A DNA stretch of 54,540 nt. Origin: Cenarchaeum sp. SB0675_bin_21. Lineage in GTDB: Archaea; Thermoproteota; Nitrososphaeria; Nitrososphaerales; Nitrosopumilaceae. Made by a program: the position numbers and the translations under genes. The stretch's first letter is position 1. Each line of letters begins with the position of its first letter. Positions 40,594-50,994 of this stretch are shown here, in pieces. The DNA lies in assembly GCA_009843815.1 (NCBI GenBank), contig VYCS01000008.1:1-54540 (forward strand). Reading direction: 5' to 3'. The notes beneath the pieces are model-generated. The model was not told the DNA's origin. It was given only the letters and a program-made list of their open reading frames with translations, and made no database searches.

Positions 40594-41654
40594 GGTATTT
40601 TAGCCACCGCCACCGTCAAATCTGGAGGAAATTTTTGTTTCTCTATAACTAAATTACCATTAGAGACCAATATGGCTGCTGCCTCAGATACACTGGGGGT
40701 ACCCTCAAACTTTTTAACTACACCAGATGGGTTTGGTATAGATACCTGAGCCAACTCACCTCTCTCTACTAGATGCAATGATACATTTAACATATTGGCT
40801 GCATCTTGAATTCCCGGTATTGTATATGACTTCTTTATGGATGCGATCTTTGCAACACATTTCAGACTAAAATTATATTTTTTTAATGACTGAATTATGC
40901 CTCTTTGTATAGTCTCGGATGTCGTATTATGATGTAACCCCACCCCTATAACAAGGGAGGGGGGCCTATAAAGAACAGCTTTATCTGCAACATCACTAGA
41001 CACTATACTGTCAGTAAGTATACGGTCAGTAATTATCAGATAGCCCTTGCTGTTGGATTGTACTAGTCCGTCTAGTGTATCATATATGGTCACATTGGAT
41101 GGTAATGGGTGGTGCCACCAATTCTTATCTCCAGCATCCTGAAATATGCCTATGGGCTCTTCATTTACCATATATGCACTGATACGGGTCACATTGGTAT
41201 CATCATCAATCGCCCATCCCAAATCTCTGCCCACCAAATCTACAGAGATTGTTTTATTAACATCAGCCGCAGTGGTTATGACTGGTGTTGCTCCAGTCTC
41301 TTTTGCAATCTTGTTGGCCAATTTATTTGCGCCTCCCAAATGTCCAGATAGTACGCTTATTACAAAGTTGAGTTTGTCATCTATGACTATAACGGCGGGA
41401 TCACTCTTTTTATCTTTAAGATGAGGCGATATCAGCCGTATTACCGCACCCAATGAAAAGATATACACTACACCATCATATTTGGAGAACAGTTCTCCGG
41501 CCATCTGTGTTGTAGAGTTATCATACCATATTATGCCAGATTCAGAGTCTTGCAATTTTTTGGGAGAGTATAATGTCATGTCAGTAAATATCTCTGTTAA
41601 TCGTCGTCCAATTTTTTTACCGTTCTTTGTTATTGCCAAAATTGCCACCTTCAT
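40590..41654 (-). CDS. cbiG: Cobalt-precorrin-5A hydrolase CbiG
   Basis: A 354-residue CbiG. The N-terminal and central parts have GVVYIFSLGAVIRLISPHLKDKKSDPAVIVID and SGHLGGANKLANKIA. The C-terminal domain begins VIGVGLHHNTTSETI. It opens the delta-lactone of cobalt-precorrin-5A and releases acetaldehyde. The start MKVAILAITKNG is chosen over an in-frame codon nine residues upstream. It is the first gene of cbiG-cbiX-cbiC. Confidence 0.93.
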   Translation of the reverse strand: MKVAILAITKNGKKIGRRLTEIFTDMTLYSPKKLQDSESGIIWYDNSTTQMAGELFSKYDGVVYIFSLGAVIRLISPHLKDKKSDPAVIVIDDKLNFVISVLSGHLGGANKLANKIAKETGATPVITTAADVNKTISVDLVGRDLGWAIDDDTNVTRISAYMVNEEPIGIFQDAGDKNWWHHPLPSNVTIYDTLDGLVQSNSKGYLIITDRILTDSIVSSDVADKAVLYRPPSLVIGVGLHHNTTSETIQRGIIQSLKKYNFSLKCVAKIASIKKSYTIPGIQDAANMLNVSLHLVERGELAQVSIPNPSGVVKKFEGTPSVSEAAAILVSNGNLVIEKQKFPPDLTVAVAKIP

Positions 41655-41797
41655 AATATTGAATGGTACAATATGTTGCATAAAATACCTTTTGTTCTAC
41701 AGATATTAGTGATGCAAGCATCTTGCAGATGTTTTGTGTGTAGTGGGTTTGACTGTTTGTATGGTAAGGATTGTATTATTGTTATGGCCTCTTGTAA

Positions 41798-42496
41798 TTA
41801 TGCAAGATTTTTTGAGGTATTTTTACGCAATCTTCTTTGGATTATTATAAAAGCTACACCTGCAGGAGTTGCCAGAACGGAAAAGAGTATCCCCATTGAA
41901 AGATAGTCGTTCACAAATAGTTTTGTTTCAAACCATGCCATTGGTAGTGTCAAAAGAAAGTTCTCACCAGAAAAATCCTCAATTGTACCAATGGATAGAG
42001 CGTATCTTCCACCCACTCCTTCATCTGCAACCACGACATAGTATTGCCCATCAATAGGAATGTTGGTTGTGACCTCTTGTCTCTTCCAGTAGGTCACTTG
42101 GCCAAATGGCTCATAGAATTCGTTCCCGGGAAAGTCGCCATTGTATGGAAACTCCTCAACGTTTGGCCCAATCTCAAGTAGAGCAATACTATTCTCAACC
42201 CCTGCCGGGCTCACCAAAAATAGTGATGGCGAGTACTCTTCTAATCCATTTATTTTGGGAATTAATATGCTTGCATAAAATGGGTCACCGTGTTTGGCCT
42301 CAAACGTGTAAAACTTTACTCCGTTCGCATCCAGATTATCGTAGATGGCCCAAGAGATGCGGTGATTGGGTATGTAAAGGGCGGAGTCAAAATCTGTATG
42401 TGTCCCATCGTGGGTTATTAGTTTGTGGGCATGTGCTGGACCTGTTGTGATTATAATTATTGTGAAAATCAAAAGGAGCGGTATAATCTTTGACAT
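41798..42496 (-). CDS. Exported membrane-anchored protein
   Basis: A 232-residue protein with a signal peptide (IIPLLLIFTIIIITTGPAHAHK), a beta-rich extracytoplasmic domain of about 150 residues, and a C-terminal membrane helix (YLSMGILFSVLATPAGVAFIII) followed by RRLRKN. No metal-binding or catalytic motif is clear. A TATA-like element lies about 25 bases before the ATG. It lies between the cbi genes but need not belong to that pathway. Function unknown. Confidence 0.72.
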   Translation of the reverse strand: MSKIIPLLLIFTIIIITTGPAHAHKLITHDGTHTDFDSALYIPNHRISWAIYDNLDANGVKFYTFEAKHGDPFYASILIPKINGLEEYSPSLFLVSPAGVENSIALLEIGPNVEEFPYNGDFPGNEFYEPFGQVTYWKRQEVTTNIPIDGQYYVVVADEGVGGRYALSIGTIEDFSGENFLLTLPMAWFETKLFVNDYLSMGILFSVLATPAGVAFIIIQRRLRKNTSKNLA

Positions 42497-43041
42497 AATT
42501 TTATCTGTTAAAAATTATATTTTAGTTGTAGGGTAAATCTAAATCAGAATGGCACTAGATCTTGGGCAAACTAAACCGTTGTGGCATATATACCTCAAAT
42601 TTGGGGCCAAATATTATGGTCATATTGGTTGTGGCGCCTCATAATGTTGCAAAACTCTCAAGTCTATTTTGGTAAACTCATGTAGTGCACTTGGACTATA
42701 CAGATGGCCTTTCCTGTACTGTGATTGGCCCGTTTTAATATCAAATTTTATATTATAATTAACTTCTGGAAAATATCGATGAGAGTCTCTCCCCCACTGA
42801 ATTATGTTCTGTTGAATTGTGGTTGTAAAAGTTGAGTGTTCGGTATTTGCAATCAGGTGTATTTAATACAATACGAATTTATTTTAAAATACATAAAGTA
42901 ATAATAAACAATATTTTACATTTATTATCTTACAATTTATACTAGAATAATTATCATCTATAATTTGACCGTCCAAGACAGACGAGTAGTTTTTTGCATG
43001 ATGATACAACACTGAAACTATAACAGATTTGTAATATATGA
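42497..43041. other. Long AT-rich intergenic region
   Basis: 545 bases between the exported-protein gene and the end of cbiD, very AT-rich between about 42840 and 42980. I find no tRNA, convincing ORF, clear repeat or riboswitch-like structure. The 42510-42524 stretch probably serves as the promoter of the exported-protein gene. Confidence 0.5.
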
Positions 43042-44115
43042 TTAGGCATGTTTGGATGTGTTGCCTATAACCAACCCCTCAAAGTCAAACATTATTACAT
43101 CAACATGTGTATCATTAGCGCGACTCTGCATATGTTTGCGCACGCGCTGACATATCTTATCAAAAAAGTTTGGGATATTATTCTGTTGTATCATCTCCAT
43201 AACGTGTCGTGCCGTATTTGCCTTTTGTATATCACGTATGATATAGTCTGGTGCTCCACACTCTTTGGCTATATCGGATAGTAATTTCATATCCACCTTG
43301 GAGCCTTTTACATGCGTCTGAGACACACCTGCAGCCATCTTTGCTAACTTTCCTACAAATCCCACCACATATGCTTTTTGTAGTCCTTTTTTGCCACACT
43401 GCTGTATTGCATAGCCAGAAAAGTCGCCTATCTGGACATAACAGTGATCCGGTAACTTTACGAGTTTTTTGGCATACTCTTCACTACGGCTACCAGTTGT
43501 CAGTACGACTGTATCACTTTTCATGGCTACGGCCACATCAAGATTTTGTCGTATTGAAGCAGCAAATGATGCCGTCGAAAACGGCACTACTATGCCACTA
43601 GTACCTAGTATTGATATTCCGCCCATAATTCCCAACCGAGGATTGTCTGTCTTTGGGGCTAGATTTGCACCGTCGGGGACAGATATTGTTACTTTGAGTC
43701 CGGTCTTTTGTATCATTGCTGTGTTCACCTCCCGAAGATTCTCCTGAATCATGCGTCGAGGTACGGGATTTATCGCTGGCCCCCCTATATCCAATCCCAG
43801 ACCGGGTTTGGTAACTATACCCACACCCACCCCACCGTGTATGGTAATCACGTCGGGATCATCACCAGATACAACATCAGTTACAATCTGAGTGCCGTGG
43901 GTAACATCTGGATCATCACCACCATCCTTGATAATAGTACATCGCGCACCGGTCTCTGTTACATTGCATGATTCTATGGGTATGTCAATATAGTCGCCTC
44001 GGGGTAGCCGCACGGCAACTGTGGATACCTGTACATTATTCAGTAGCATTAGTGCTGCTTTTGCACCAGCGGCGGCGCATGTGCCGGTGGTATAACCAGT
44101 ACGCAATTTTGCCAT
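43042..44115 (-). CDS. cbiD: Cobalt-precorrin-5B C1-methyltransferase CbiD
   Basis: A 357-residue CbiD. The opening LRTGYTTGTCAAAGAKAA, the central GGVGVGIVTKPGLGLDIGGPAINPVPRRMI and GGISILGTSGIVVPFS are family hallmarks. It methylates C1 of the corrin ring using SAM in the anaerobic-type pathway. It is transcribed leftward, separate from cbiGXC by the exported-protein gene. Confidence 0.95.
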   Translation of the reverse strand: MAKLRTGYTTGTCAAAGAKAALMLLNNVQVSTVAVRLPRGDYIDIPIESCNVTETGARCTIIKDGGDDPDVTHGTQIVTDVVSGDDPDVITIHGGVGVGIVTKPGLGLDIGGPAINPVPRRMIQENLREVNTAMIQKTGLKVTISVPDGANLAPKTDNPRLGIMGGISILGTSGIVVPFSTASFAASIRQNLDVAVAMKSDTVVLTTGSRSEEYAKKLVKLPDHCYVQIGDFSGYAIQQCGKKGLQKAYVVGFVGKLAKMAAGVSQTHVKGSKVDMKLLSDIAKECGAPDYIIRDIQKANTARHVMEMIQQNNIPNFFDKICQRVRKHMQSRANDTHVDVIMFDFEGLVIGNTSKHA

Positions 44116-44171
44116 TATACACTTGTTAAATCAGTATCTTTTAATTTTTTAATTATAATACAACATCAAAC

Positions 44172-45020
44172 ATGAAGATATTCGTAACTGGGGCTAGTGG
44201 CTTTGTAGCCAAAAATATACGATGTGCACTCTCAAAAGCAGGCCATCAAATCGTTTCGACGTCTCGTAAAAGAGTAACACCTGTATTACATAACGAAGAG
44301 AATCTACAGACCGACTACTCTGATGATCACAGCATAATACCACATATGAAATCTGCTCATGCAGCAATACATCTGGTCGGAAGTGGCATACAGACTACCA
44401 GTATTCAGTATCATATGATAAATCAACGCCTGACTGAGCGTGTAATAAGGTGGTGCAAGGATGCAGATATACCCCGAATCATATACTTTAGCGGTCTTGG
44501 AGTCTCTGCAGATACCACACAGGGCTACTTCATATCAAAGTATCTGGCCGAAGAAGCAATAAGGCAGTCTGGACTAGACTATGTAATATTTCGACCCTCA
44601 TATATAATAGGCAAAGATGACTATCTAAGTTGTAATTTACAGAGACAGATCAAAGATGGTAACGTAGTAATTCCCGGTTCGGGCAAATATGTAATGCAGC
44701 CCATATCCATACACGATGTTATCCGCATTGTGATAAAGTCAATACATGATGATGCATTCTGTAATAGTACACTAGATATGGTTGGGCCTCGCATAATATC
44801 ATACAAGAGTTATGTCAAAATGTTTGTTAAAAATAGTGCAAGGGTAACTCATATGGATGCAGAAGAGGCATACAGGCAAGCCATCTGTGGAGAGACGACA
44901 TACTATTCGATAGATGATCTAAATATCATGATGGGGAGTTTTGTGGGAAATCATGATAAACTAGCAAGTATATCGGGTATGAAATTTCATGACTTTTTAG
45001 AGGCCGGCAGCACGTCGTAG
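44172..45020 (+). CDS. NAD-dependent epimerase/dehydratase family (NDUFA9-like atypical SDR)
   Basis: A 282-residue extended/atypical SDR. The Rossmann motif is [26 protein letters not shown] and the catalytic-type [29 protein letters not shown] follow. This resembles the NDUFA9-type complex I-associated group and other sugar-nucleotide or NADPH-binding SDRs. Substrate unknown. It is divergent from cbiD, and its end overlaps metK by 24 bases. Confidence 0.82.
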   Translation: MKIFVTGASGFVAKNIRCALSKAGHQIVSTSRKRVTPVLHNEENLQTDYSDDHSIIPHMKSAHAAIHLVGSGIQTTSIQYHMINQRLTERVIRWCKDADIPRIIYFSGLGVSADTTQGYFISKYLAEEAIRQSGLDYVIFRPSYIIGKDDYLSCNLQRQIKDGNVVIPGSGKYVMQPISIHDVIRIVIKSIHDDAFCNSTLDMVGPRIISYKSYVKMFVKNSARVTHMDAEEAYRQAICGETTYYSIDDLNIMMGSFVGNHDKLASISGMKFHDFLEAGSTS

Positions 45021-46169
45021 TATGTCTGCCTTGTCGGTTCGCTCCCAAATAAATTCGGGATCTTCACGACCAAAGTGACCATACGTGGATGATTTTTGAT
45101 ATATAGGTCTCTTTAGATCCAATTGTGTTATTATACTTGAAGGAGTCAAATCAAAGTTTTTACGCACTATATCTTCTATATCTTTGTCGGGTATACGGCC
45201 TGTGCCAAATGTTACAACGTATAATGAGACCGGCTCGCTCATTCCTATGGCGTATGCCACCTGAACCTCACACCTGTCGGCTAGGCCGGCGGCTACTATG
45301 TTCTTTGCTATATATCGGCACATGTAGCTGGCGGATCTATCTACCTTTGAAGGATCTTTGCCCGAGAACGCGCCACCGCCATGTCGTGACATACCACCAT
45401 ATGTATCTACGATTATCTTGCGGCCAGTAACTCCAGCATCACCATGAGGGCCACCAATCACAAAACGGCCGGTGGGATTGATGTGTACATTTATGGAGTC
45501 ATTCCATAAATCACCCAAGACTGGTTTTATCACCTTTTCAATTATGGTGTCATGTATAATTCGATTGGGCACACCCGGATCGTGCTGTGTAGAGACGACC
45601 ACCGTCTCTATGGCAATGGGTTTTCCGTCCTCGTACCGAACAGATACCTGAGATTTGCCATCGGGTCTTAACCAGGTTACTGCATTGGTGCGACGCATAT
45701 GTGATAGTTGTCGTGTCAGTTTGTGTGCCAATAGTATGGGCATGGGCATCAGTTCGGGAGTCTCGTTGGTAGCATATCCAAACATCAATCCCTGATCTCC
45801 CGCTCCTTGATCTTTATCTAGTGTGGCATCCACACCCTGGCCTATATCGGGACTTTGGGGGTGTAGACGTAGTATCACCTCACACGAGTCTGTATCAAAC
45901 TTCAAATCCGGACTGTCATATCCAATATCTCGAATTATCTGTCTAACAATTCTTTCTTGTTGTGTGGCATCAAGTTCTGTCTTGGATGTAACTTCGCCGG
46001 CCACAGATACAAAACCCGTAGTCACCATGGCTTCAACGGCCACTCGAGAATCAGGATCGGCGCGCAGATAGGCATCTACGAATGCATCTGATATTTGATC
46101 ACAAACCTTGTCCGGATGTCCTTCAGTTACCGATTCGGACGTAAACAGGTAGGATGGGCTAGAGCTCAT
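44997..46169 (-). CDS. metK: S-adenosylmethionine synthetase, bacterial type
   Basis: A 390-residue MetK making SAM from methionine and ATP. The motifs are those of the bacterial/eukaryotic family: [55 protein letters not shown] and [19 protein letters not shown]. Most archaea instead use a very divergent MAT. The ATG at 46169 overlaps the LSm stop; a TTG two codons upstream is also possible. SAM supplies the corrin methylations and Dph2. Confidence 0.95.
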   Translation of the reverse strand: MSSSPSYLFTSESVTEGHPDKVCDQISDAFVDAYLRADPDSRVAVEAMVTTGFVSVAGEVTSKTELDATQQERIVRQIIRDIGYDSPDLKFDTDSCEVILRLHPQSPDIGQGVDATLDKDQGAGDQGLMFGYATNETPELMPMPILLAHKLTRQLSHMRRTNAVTWLRPDGKSQVSVRYEDGKPIAIETVVVSTQHDPGVPNRIIHDTIIEKVIKPVLGDLWNDSINVHINPTGRFVIGGPHGDAGVTGRKIIVDTYGGMSRHGGGAFSGKDPSKVDRSASYMCRYIAKNIVAAGLADRCEVQVAYAIGMSEPVSLYVVTFGTGRIPDKDIEDIVRKNFDLTPSSIITQLDLKRPIYQKSSTYGHFGREDPEFIWERTDKADILRRAAGL

Positions 46170-46401
46170 TTTCAAGTTTGATGAACAGTACGTTGTTGCC
46201 TCTTACAATAATTCGACCATATTTTCCTACAACCTTACTTGATTGTATCTCTTCGGCATTGGTCATAATTAAATTCATGTAAGAGTCCACATTGTCCATC
46301 TTTCCTTTGTATTCTACCTCGTTTTTAAGCCGTACAGTAACCTTCTTTTTTGTATTCTTTTGCAGGGTTGTCAATGGTCGTTGCACATTTGTCTGGGACA
46401 T
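46159..46401 (-). CDS. LSm-family RNA-binding protein
   Basis: An 80-residue archaeal Sm-like protein. Sm1 ([34 protein letters not shown]) and Sm2 ([15 protein letters not shown]) are both present. These proteins form hexa- or heptameric rings that bind U-rich RNA. The gene overlaps metK by 11 bases, suggesting an lsm-metK operon. Confidence 0.92.
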   Translation of the reverse strand: MSQTNVQRPLTTLQKNTKKKVTVRLKNEVEYKGKMDNVDSYMNLIMTNAEEIQSSKVVGKYGRIIVRGNNVLFIKLENEL

Positions 46402-46554
46402 TACACTTCCTTTTTTTAATTTATTTCATGAATAAAAGCCTTCCTTTTTGATTTTTTGATGCTCATGATTTCTGATTAAAATAGGTTCAGATGACGTTCA
46501 AGATGATAATACAAATAGTTAGATGAGGGAGTTTATTGAATAAGTCTCACAATC

Positions 46555-46995
46555 ATGGAACTAAAAGATATTGTTAGCGTGTATCTGGAGGCGTTTCCGG
46601 CGCATCGAAGAAGACCTACCGAAGACTTGCGCAGAATGATAAACGATGGTACGTATAAAACATATACAAATAGTGATGCTTTTGGCCTAGTGCTGGAGTT
46701 GGAGGGATTCTCACTGCTGAATTATTTTGCAGTACGTAGTGGGATGCGAAAAACAGGGGTTGGTTCAGAATTATACAGAACGATAGTAAAGAATCATGAT
46801 CCCATACTAATGGAGGTCAGAAGAGGACTACAATTCTACTTTAAACATGGGGCGCGTTTGATACGGTGGTACCATAAGCCACCACACTACACAGACACAG
46901 CACCATACTCCATGATGCTTGTATATCATGGTTCAAAACCACTTCCATCTAACTATATTGAAGCTATACGTAGAGTCTACTCGGGTCTTGTATGA
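46555..46995 (+). CDS. GNAT-like acetyltransferase
   Basis: A 146-residue protein. LLNYFAVRSGMRKTGVGSELYRTIVKNH resembles GNAT motif A, with the R-x-x-G-x-G pyrophosphate-binding loop of acetyl-CoA enzymes, and ARLIRWYHKPPHY lies where motif B is expected. The fold is plausible but remote; the acceptor is unknown. It is monocistronic. Confidence 0.55.
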   Translation: MELKDIVSVYLEAFPAHRRRPTEDLRRMINDGTYKTYTNSDAFGLVLELEGFSLLNYFAVRSGMRKTGVGSELYRTIVKNHDPILMEVRRGLQFYFKHGARLIRWYHKPPHYTDTAPYSMMLVYHGSKPLPSNYIEAIRRVYSGLV

Positions 46996-47079
46996 GTTAT
47001 TCATAACACGATATACTCTCTGGTACGACAATGACCTTACAGATGCCCCTTTTTATCATTGAGATTCACATGATAACAC

Positions 47080-47709
47080 ATGGTGTATACAGGTATTAGA
47101 GAGGTGGATAGGTTTTTGGGTGGGGGTTTGTTGCCTGGAACCATACTGGACATTTATGGGCCGGGAGGTGCAGGTAAGACGCAGGCATTACTACAGATAT
47201 CATCGATGGCAGTTCAAGCGGGATATAAAGTGGGATACATAGATTCCACGGGCGACTTTAGGCCTGAAAGAGTGTACGACATATGTCAGAATGACTTGGT
47301 TTTAGACTTGATACAGGTATCCCGAGTCACCAATGTGGCAGAGCAGATAAGGTCAATCCATCAATTTGATGATGTATCCATGATAATACTAGATAATGTG
47401 ACAGACTTGTTTACATATGAGTACTACAAAGAGGGCCGACAACACATCAGAAACCAAAGATTTGCCAGACATATGCAAGATATGTCACGTTTGGCGTTAA
47501 GACATGAAATACCCATCATAATATCAAATATGATGAGATATTCAGGTGTTGAGCACGTTGAGAGTTTGGATTACATAGTTAATTTGTACACTCATGTTAA
47601 GTTGCATCTTGGTGGCTCACCCGAATATATGGCGCATCTGGTTTTGGCCCACAAGGAGACAGAGTTTCAATATGCAATAACACATACAGGCATACAGTCG
47701 GTGAACTAG
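47080..47709 (+). CDS. RecA/Rad51-superfamily ATPase (RadB/KaiC-like)
   Basis: A 209-residue single-domain RecA-fold ATPase. IREVDRFLGGGLLPGTILDIYGPGGAGKTQALLQ carries Walker A (G27 to T34), and SMIILDNVTDLF is Walker B. It lacks the N-terminal HhH domain of RadA and matches archaeal RadB/RadA paralogues, which assist recombination. An Lhr-like helicase and RPA downstream suggest a DNA-repair neighbourhood. Confidence 0.8.
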   Translation: MVYTGIREVDRFLGGGLLPGTILDIYGPGGAGKTQALLQISSMAVQAGYKVGYIDSTGDFRPERVYDICQNDLVLDLIQVSRVTNVAEQIRSIHQFDDVSMIILDNVTDLFTYEYYKEGRQHIRNQRFARHMQDMSRLALRHEIPIIISNMMRYSGVEHVESLDYIVNLYTHVKLHLGGSPEYMAHLVLAHKETEFQYAITHTGIQSVN

Positions 47710-48017
47710 GCATCCCATGGAAGTGGTTCGCTGGGAACCATATTACCCAATGCAAAGTATATTCCCATGGAGATCAGTGATGAGAGGGCTCCCACTAACA
47801 GACAGTTCTTTGCCATGACATTGTCTGACTTGCGTAGTATAAACCATGTAATAAAACCCCCTATTACGCCAAAGAGTATGGGAATTGCATACCACAGCTT
47901 GTTACTCTGCTCTCTATACATACCACATATACATGAAAAAATATCAATTTGTATGTTGGCTAGCGGCGCCATGGCCATCCGGAAAATAAAGAATGATAGG
48001 GCCGCCGGCTGAGGCAT
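47706..48017 (-). CDS. Small exported/membrane protein
   Basis: About 103 residues. A weak N-terminal hydrophobic segment with a pair of cysteines (SCICGMYREQ) is followed by two membrane helices (LWYAIPILFGVIGGFITWFIL and NCLLVGALSSLISMGIYFALG) joined by RKSDNVMAK. The pattern recurs in small thaumarchaeal membrane proteins. The start is uncertain, since the frame opens at 48062. It converges on the RadB-like gene with a 4-base overlap. Function unknown. Confidence 0.6.
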   Translation of the reverse strand: MPQPAALSFFIFRMAMAPLANIQIDIFSCICGMYREQSNKLWYAIPILFGVIGGFITWFILRKSDNVMAKNCLLVGALSSLISMGIYFALGNMVPSEPLPWDA

Positions 48018-48242
48018 CCAACATATATTGATACAATAGGCCGCATTAGTACTAGATTTCATTCATCATGCATGATTGAGCCCAAAACATACTCAAAGTT
48101 ATACAGTATAATCTGGATTTTGTCAACGACACATCTTAAGGTGGACCCACCGGCCATCAATGGTACAATTTATAGTATCATTCAAATTTGTATGGGGGCG
48201 ACCATAGCAAATAATTTATTTCCGTAGATACACAGGATTGTC

Positions 48243-48335
48243 GTGTACGATGCAATACCAATTATAGTGCCAATACTCTTTGTAATAGGTACTGTAGGTG
48301 CACTGGTGTATGACCGAGCAAATAAAGAGAGATAG
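48243..48335 (+). CDS. Possible 30-residue membrane peptide
   Basis: A GTG-initiated frame encodes YDAIPIIVPILFVIGTVGALVYD followed by RANKER: one hydrophobic helix with a charged tail. It overlaps the start of the helicase gene in another frame. No promoter or ribosome-binding site is clear; it is listed because its composition is that of a real single-pass peptide. Confidence 0.3.
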   Translation: MYDAIPIIVPILFVIGTVGALVYDRANKER

Positions 48336-50994
48336 TCTGCAAGCACTGTTTGCCGACATGGGTTTTAGTTCACTGACCAATATACAACAGAGGGCATCTC
48401 CTGCAATACTACAGAAACACGACTGTCTGGTTATAGCTCCGACCGGCTCAGGCAAGACCGAGTGTGCCGTCATTCCTGCATTTCATATAATGGGAAGGGG
48501 GAAGGGGGAAGGGATACGTTGCCTATACATAACCCCATTAAGGGCGCTAAATCGTGATGTCTTTCGTCGTATTGAACACTACGCAAAAAGAAACGGCCTG
48601 ACCGTTCAGGTACGACATGGAGACACCACGGCCACCATGAGAAGACGCATAGCCGACTCTCCTCCAGACATACTGATCTCAACACCTGAGACAGCGGTGG
48701 TATTATTATCCCAAGAGAAGATGTTAAAGGCCCTATCCCATCTACAGTGGGTTATAGTAGATGAGGTTCACGAGGTACTATCCAATGAGAGAGGCTCACA
48801 ACTCAGTATTACAATGGAGAGGCTGCAGATGAATTCAACGTATACACTAACAAGAGTAGGCCTCTCGGCAACGGTGGGAAACCCACAGTTGGCAGCAAAG
48901 TTTCTGGTTGGAACAAAACGGAGATGCCGCATTAAACATGACAGGACATTAAGAAGATATGATGTGGATGTGCGTTTAGAGAGGGGGGGCATCTCAGGGG
49001 TTGCAGATGTCATAGCGACATATGTAAAAGAGCACAAGACAGACTCACCCACACTACTATTCACCAATACTCGAAGTGAAGCAGAGATGCTAGCATCCAT
49101 ACTAAAGAGTAAAGTGGCCATACCAGTGGAGATGCATCATGGTTCGCTCTCAAAGCAAGTAAGAGAAGAGACCGAACAAATATTGCGTGAGGATCAAAAA
49201 GGATTGGTGGTATGTACCTCGTCTCTGGAGCTGGGTATAGATGTGGGAACTGTTGATACGGTCATACATTATGGCTCACCCCATCAAGTGTCAAAGTTAC
49301 TGCAACGTATAGGCAGAAGTCGCCACAAAAGCGGCAGATCAGCCTCAGGTTTGATAGTTACAAGTCGTCATGACGACTACATCGAGGTGGCCGCCATACT
49401 AGATAGAGTCAAACGACGCAGTATAGAGAAGCAGTACATACACAACTCTCCTTTAGATGTATTGGCACACCATATGGTGGGATTGCTATACCAGTGTGGT
49501 ACTGTAAGTGTACAGGATGTCTTGTTGATGGCAAGTGCGGCATTTCCATTCCGCTCAGTGAGTATATCAGATATACATAATACACTACTATTATTGGAAG
49601 AGAACCGTGTAGTGAAGTTTGATCAGGAAAGTATGACATACTCGGCGGGTAGTCGCACATTCTGGTATCACTTAGAGAATCTATCCACAATTCCAGACAT
49701 ACTTAAATTTCAAGTATTTGATAGTGTGGGTAAAAAAATAATCGGCAGTCTGGACCAACGATTTGTGGGGGATAATGAGGTTGGTGATCTCTTTGTGCTA
49801 AAAGGTTCTCAATGGAAGATCTTGGCTGTGGATGAAAAGTCATTCCGGGTCAATGTAGAACCACATAGAAGAGGTACCACCATACCGCGTTGGGAGGGTG
49901 AGAGCATACCTGTAGAGAGGGAGACTGCGCAGACTGTTGGCATGTTGCGCCAGAGTGACTCAGGAGACATGAAGGAATCGATACCATACCACAAAACCAT
50001 ACTAGTCGAGTCGAACAGGCATAAGGGCACGCTGGTACTTCACGCGTGCTTGGGGACTAGAATAAACCTGACATTAGCCTCCATACTATCTGCAATACTC
50101 TCATCATCTATAACAGGTACAGTTCAGGTTCGTTCGGATGCATACAGGATAATGTTGACCTCTGCTCATCATATAACCGAACATCAAGTAATGGACATAC
50201 TGCAGTCCGAGTATGACATACTTGATACTGTTACTGCATCGGTGGTCGGCAAGCACAATATCAACTGGCGCATATGGAATACCGCCAGAAAGTTTGGCGT
50301 TATACGAAAAGGTATTGTGTATGATCAACGGCGAGCGCGCTACCTATACAAAAGATATCGTAACACGCCCTTGGTAACAGAAGCCTTGCGGGAGCTCTTT
50401 CATGAAAAATACGATATTTCAGGAACAAAACAGATAATGAGACAGATACGGGATGGCACCATAGCGATAATCTGGGAAGATGTTGAAGAGTTCACGGATC
50501 TGGCCATGCCAATACTGGATTATTCAGCATTGCACTACTCGGATGCGGCCAAGATAGACCCTGAACTATTAGATATAGTCAAAAGTAGACTATACAAGAC
50601 TAAACATAGGCTGATATGTGCTCGGTGCGGTACATGGGAACGTGTAATGGAGACATCACAGATAACCAAGATGCCTCATTGTCCGTACTGCAGAGGCAGG
50701 CAGATAACCACCACATTCTACTCTGACTATGAACTAACCAAGATAATATCAAAGAAATACAGTGGTAAAAGACTCACAAAAGAGGAAGCACACAGATACA
50801 AAAGGGCGTGGAAGGTAGCATCTCTGGTGGAGACCTTTGGGGTTACTGCCATTATAGTACTATCAGGGTATGGTGTGGGCGCGGACACTGGTGCGCGCAT
50901 ACTGCGCAACATGGTGGATGAAGAGCACATGTTTCGACAGATATACGATGCCGAGCGGCAGTATACAATGACTAGAGGGTTTTGGGATCAGTAG
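48310..50994 (+). CDS. Lhr-family superfamily 2 helicase
   Basis: An 894-residue helicase. Walker A is APTGSGKT (residues 43-50), then ITPLRALNRD, ISTPET, VDEVHEVL (motif II), LSATVG (motif III), CTSSLELGIDVGTVDTVIHYGSP and QRIGRSRHK (motif VI). After the RecA pair come the winged-helix and Lhr-core regions. Near the C-terminus a zinc finger (CARCGTWERV ... CPYCRGRQ) is present, which is not part of the minimal Lhr core. Lhr proteins unwind DNA and DNA:RNA hybrids in repair. It is convergent with the RPA gene. Confidence 0.92.
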   Translation: MTEQIKRDSLQALFADMGFSSLTNIQQRASPAILQKHDCLVIAPTGSGKTECAVIPAFHIMGRGKGEGIRCLYITPLRALNRDVFRRIEHYAKRNGLTVQVRHGDTTATMRRRIADSPPDILISTPETAVVLLSQEKMLKALSHLQWVIVDEVHEVLSNERGSQLSITMERLQMNSTYTLTRVGLSATVGNPQLAAKFLVGTKRRCRIKHDRTLRRYDVDVRLERGGISGVADVIATYVKEHKTDSPTLLFTNTRSEAEMLASILKSKVAIPVEMHHGSLSKQVREETEQILREDQKGLVVCTSSLELGIDVGTVDTVIHYGSPHQVSKLLQRIGRSRHKSGRSASGLIVTSRHDDYIEVAAILDRVKRRSIEKQYIHNSPLDVLAHHMVGLLYQCGTVSVQDVLLMASAAFPFRSVSISDIHNTLLLLEENRVVKFDQESMTYSAGSRTFWYHLENLSTIPDILKFQVFDSVGKKIIGSLDQRFVGDNEVGDLFVLKGSQWKILAVDEKSFRVNVEPHRRGTTIPRWEGESIPVERETAQTVGMLRQSDSGDMKESIPYHKTILVESNRHKGTLVLHACLGTRINLTLASILSAILSSSITGTVQVRSDAYRIMLTSAHHITEHQVMDILQSEYDILDTVTASVVGKHNINWRIWNTARKFGVIRKGIVYDQRRARYLYKRYRNTPLVTEALRELFHEKYDISGTKQIMRQIRDGTIAIIWEDVEEFTDLAMPILDYSALHYSDAAKIDPELLDIVKSRLYKTKHRLICARCGTWERVMETSQITKMPHCPYCRGRQITTTFYSDYELTKIISKKYSGKRLTKEEAHRYKRAWKVASLVETFGVTAIIVLSGYGVGADTGARILRNMVDEEHMFRQIYDAERQYTMTRGFWDQ

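Noticed and set aside
42497-43041. Possible cobalamin riboswitch near the cbi genes
   Set aside because: No B12-box-like sequence or multi-stem structure could be found, and such riboswitches are not expected in this archaeal group.
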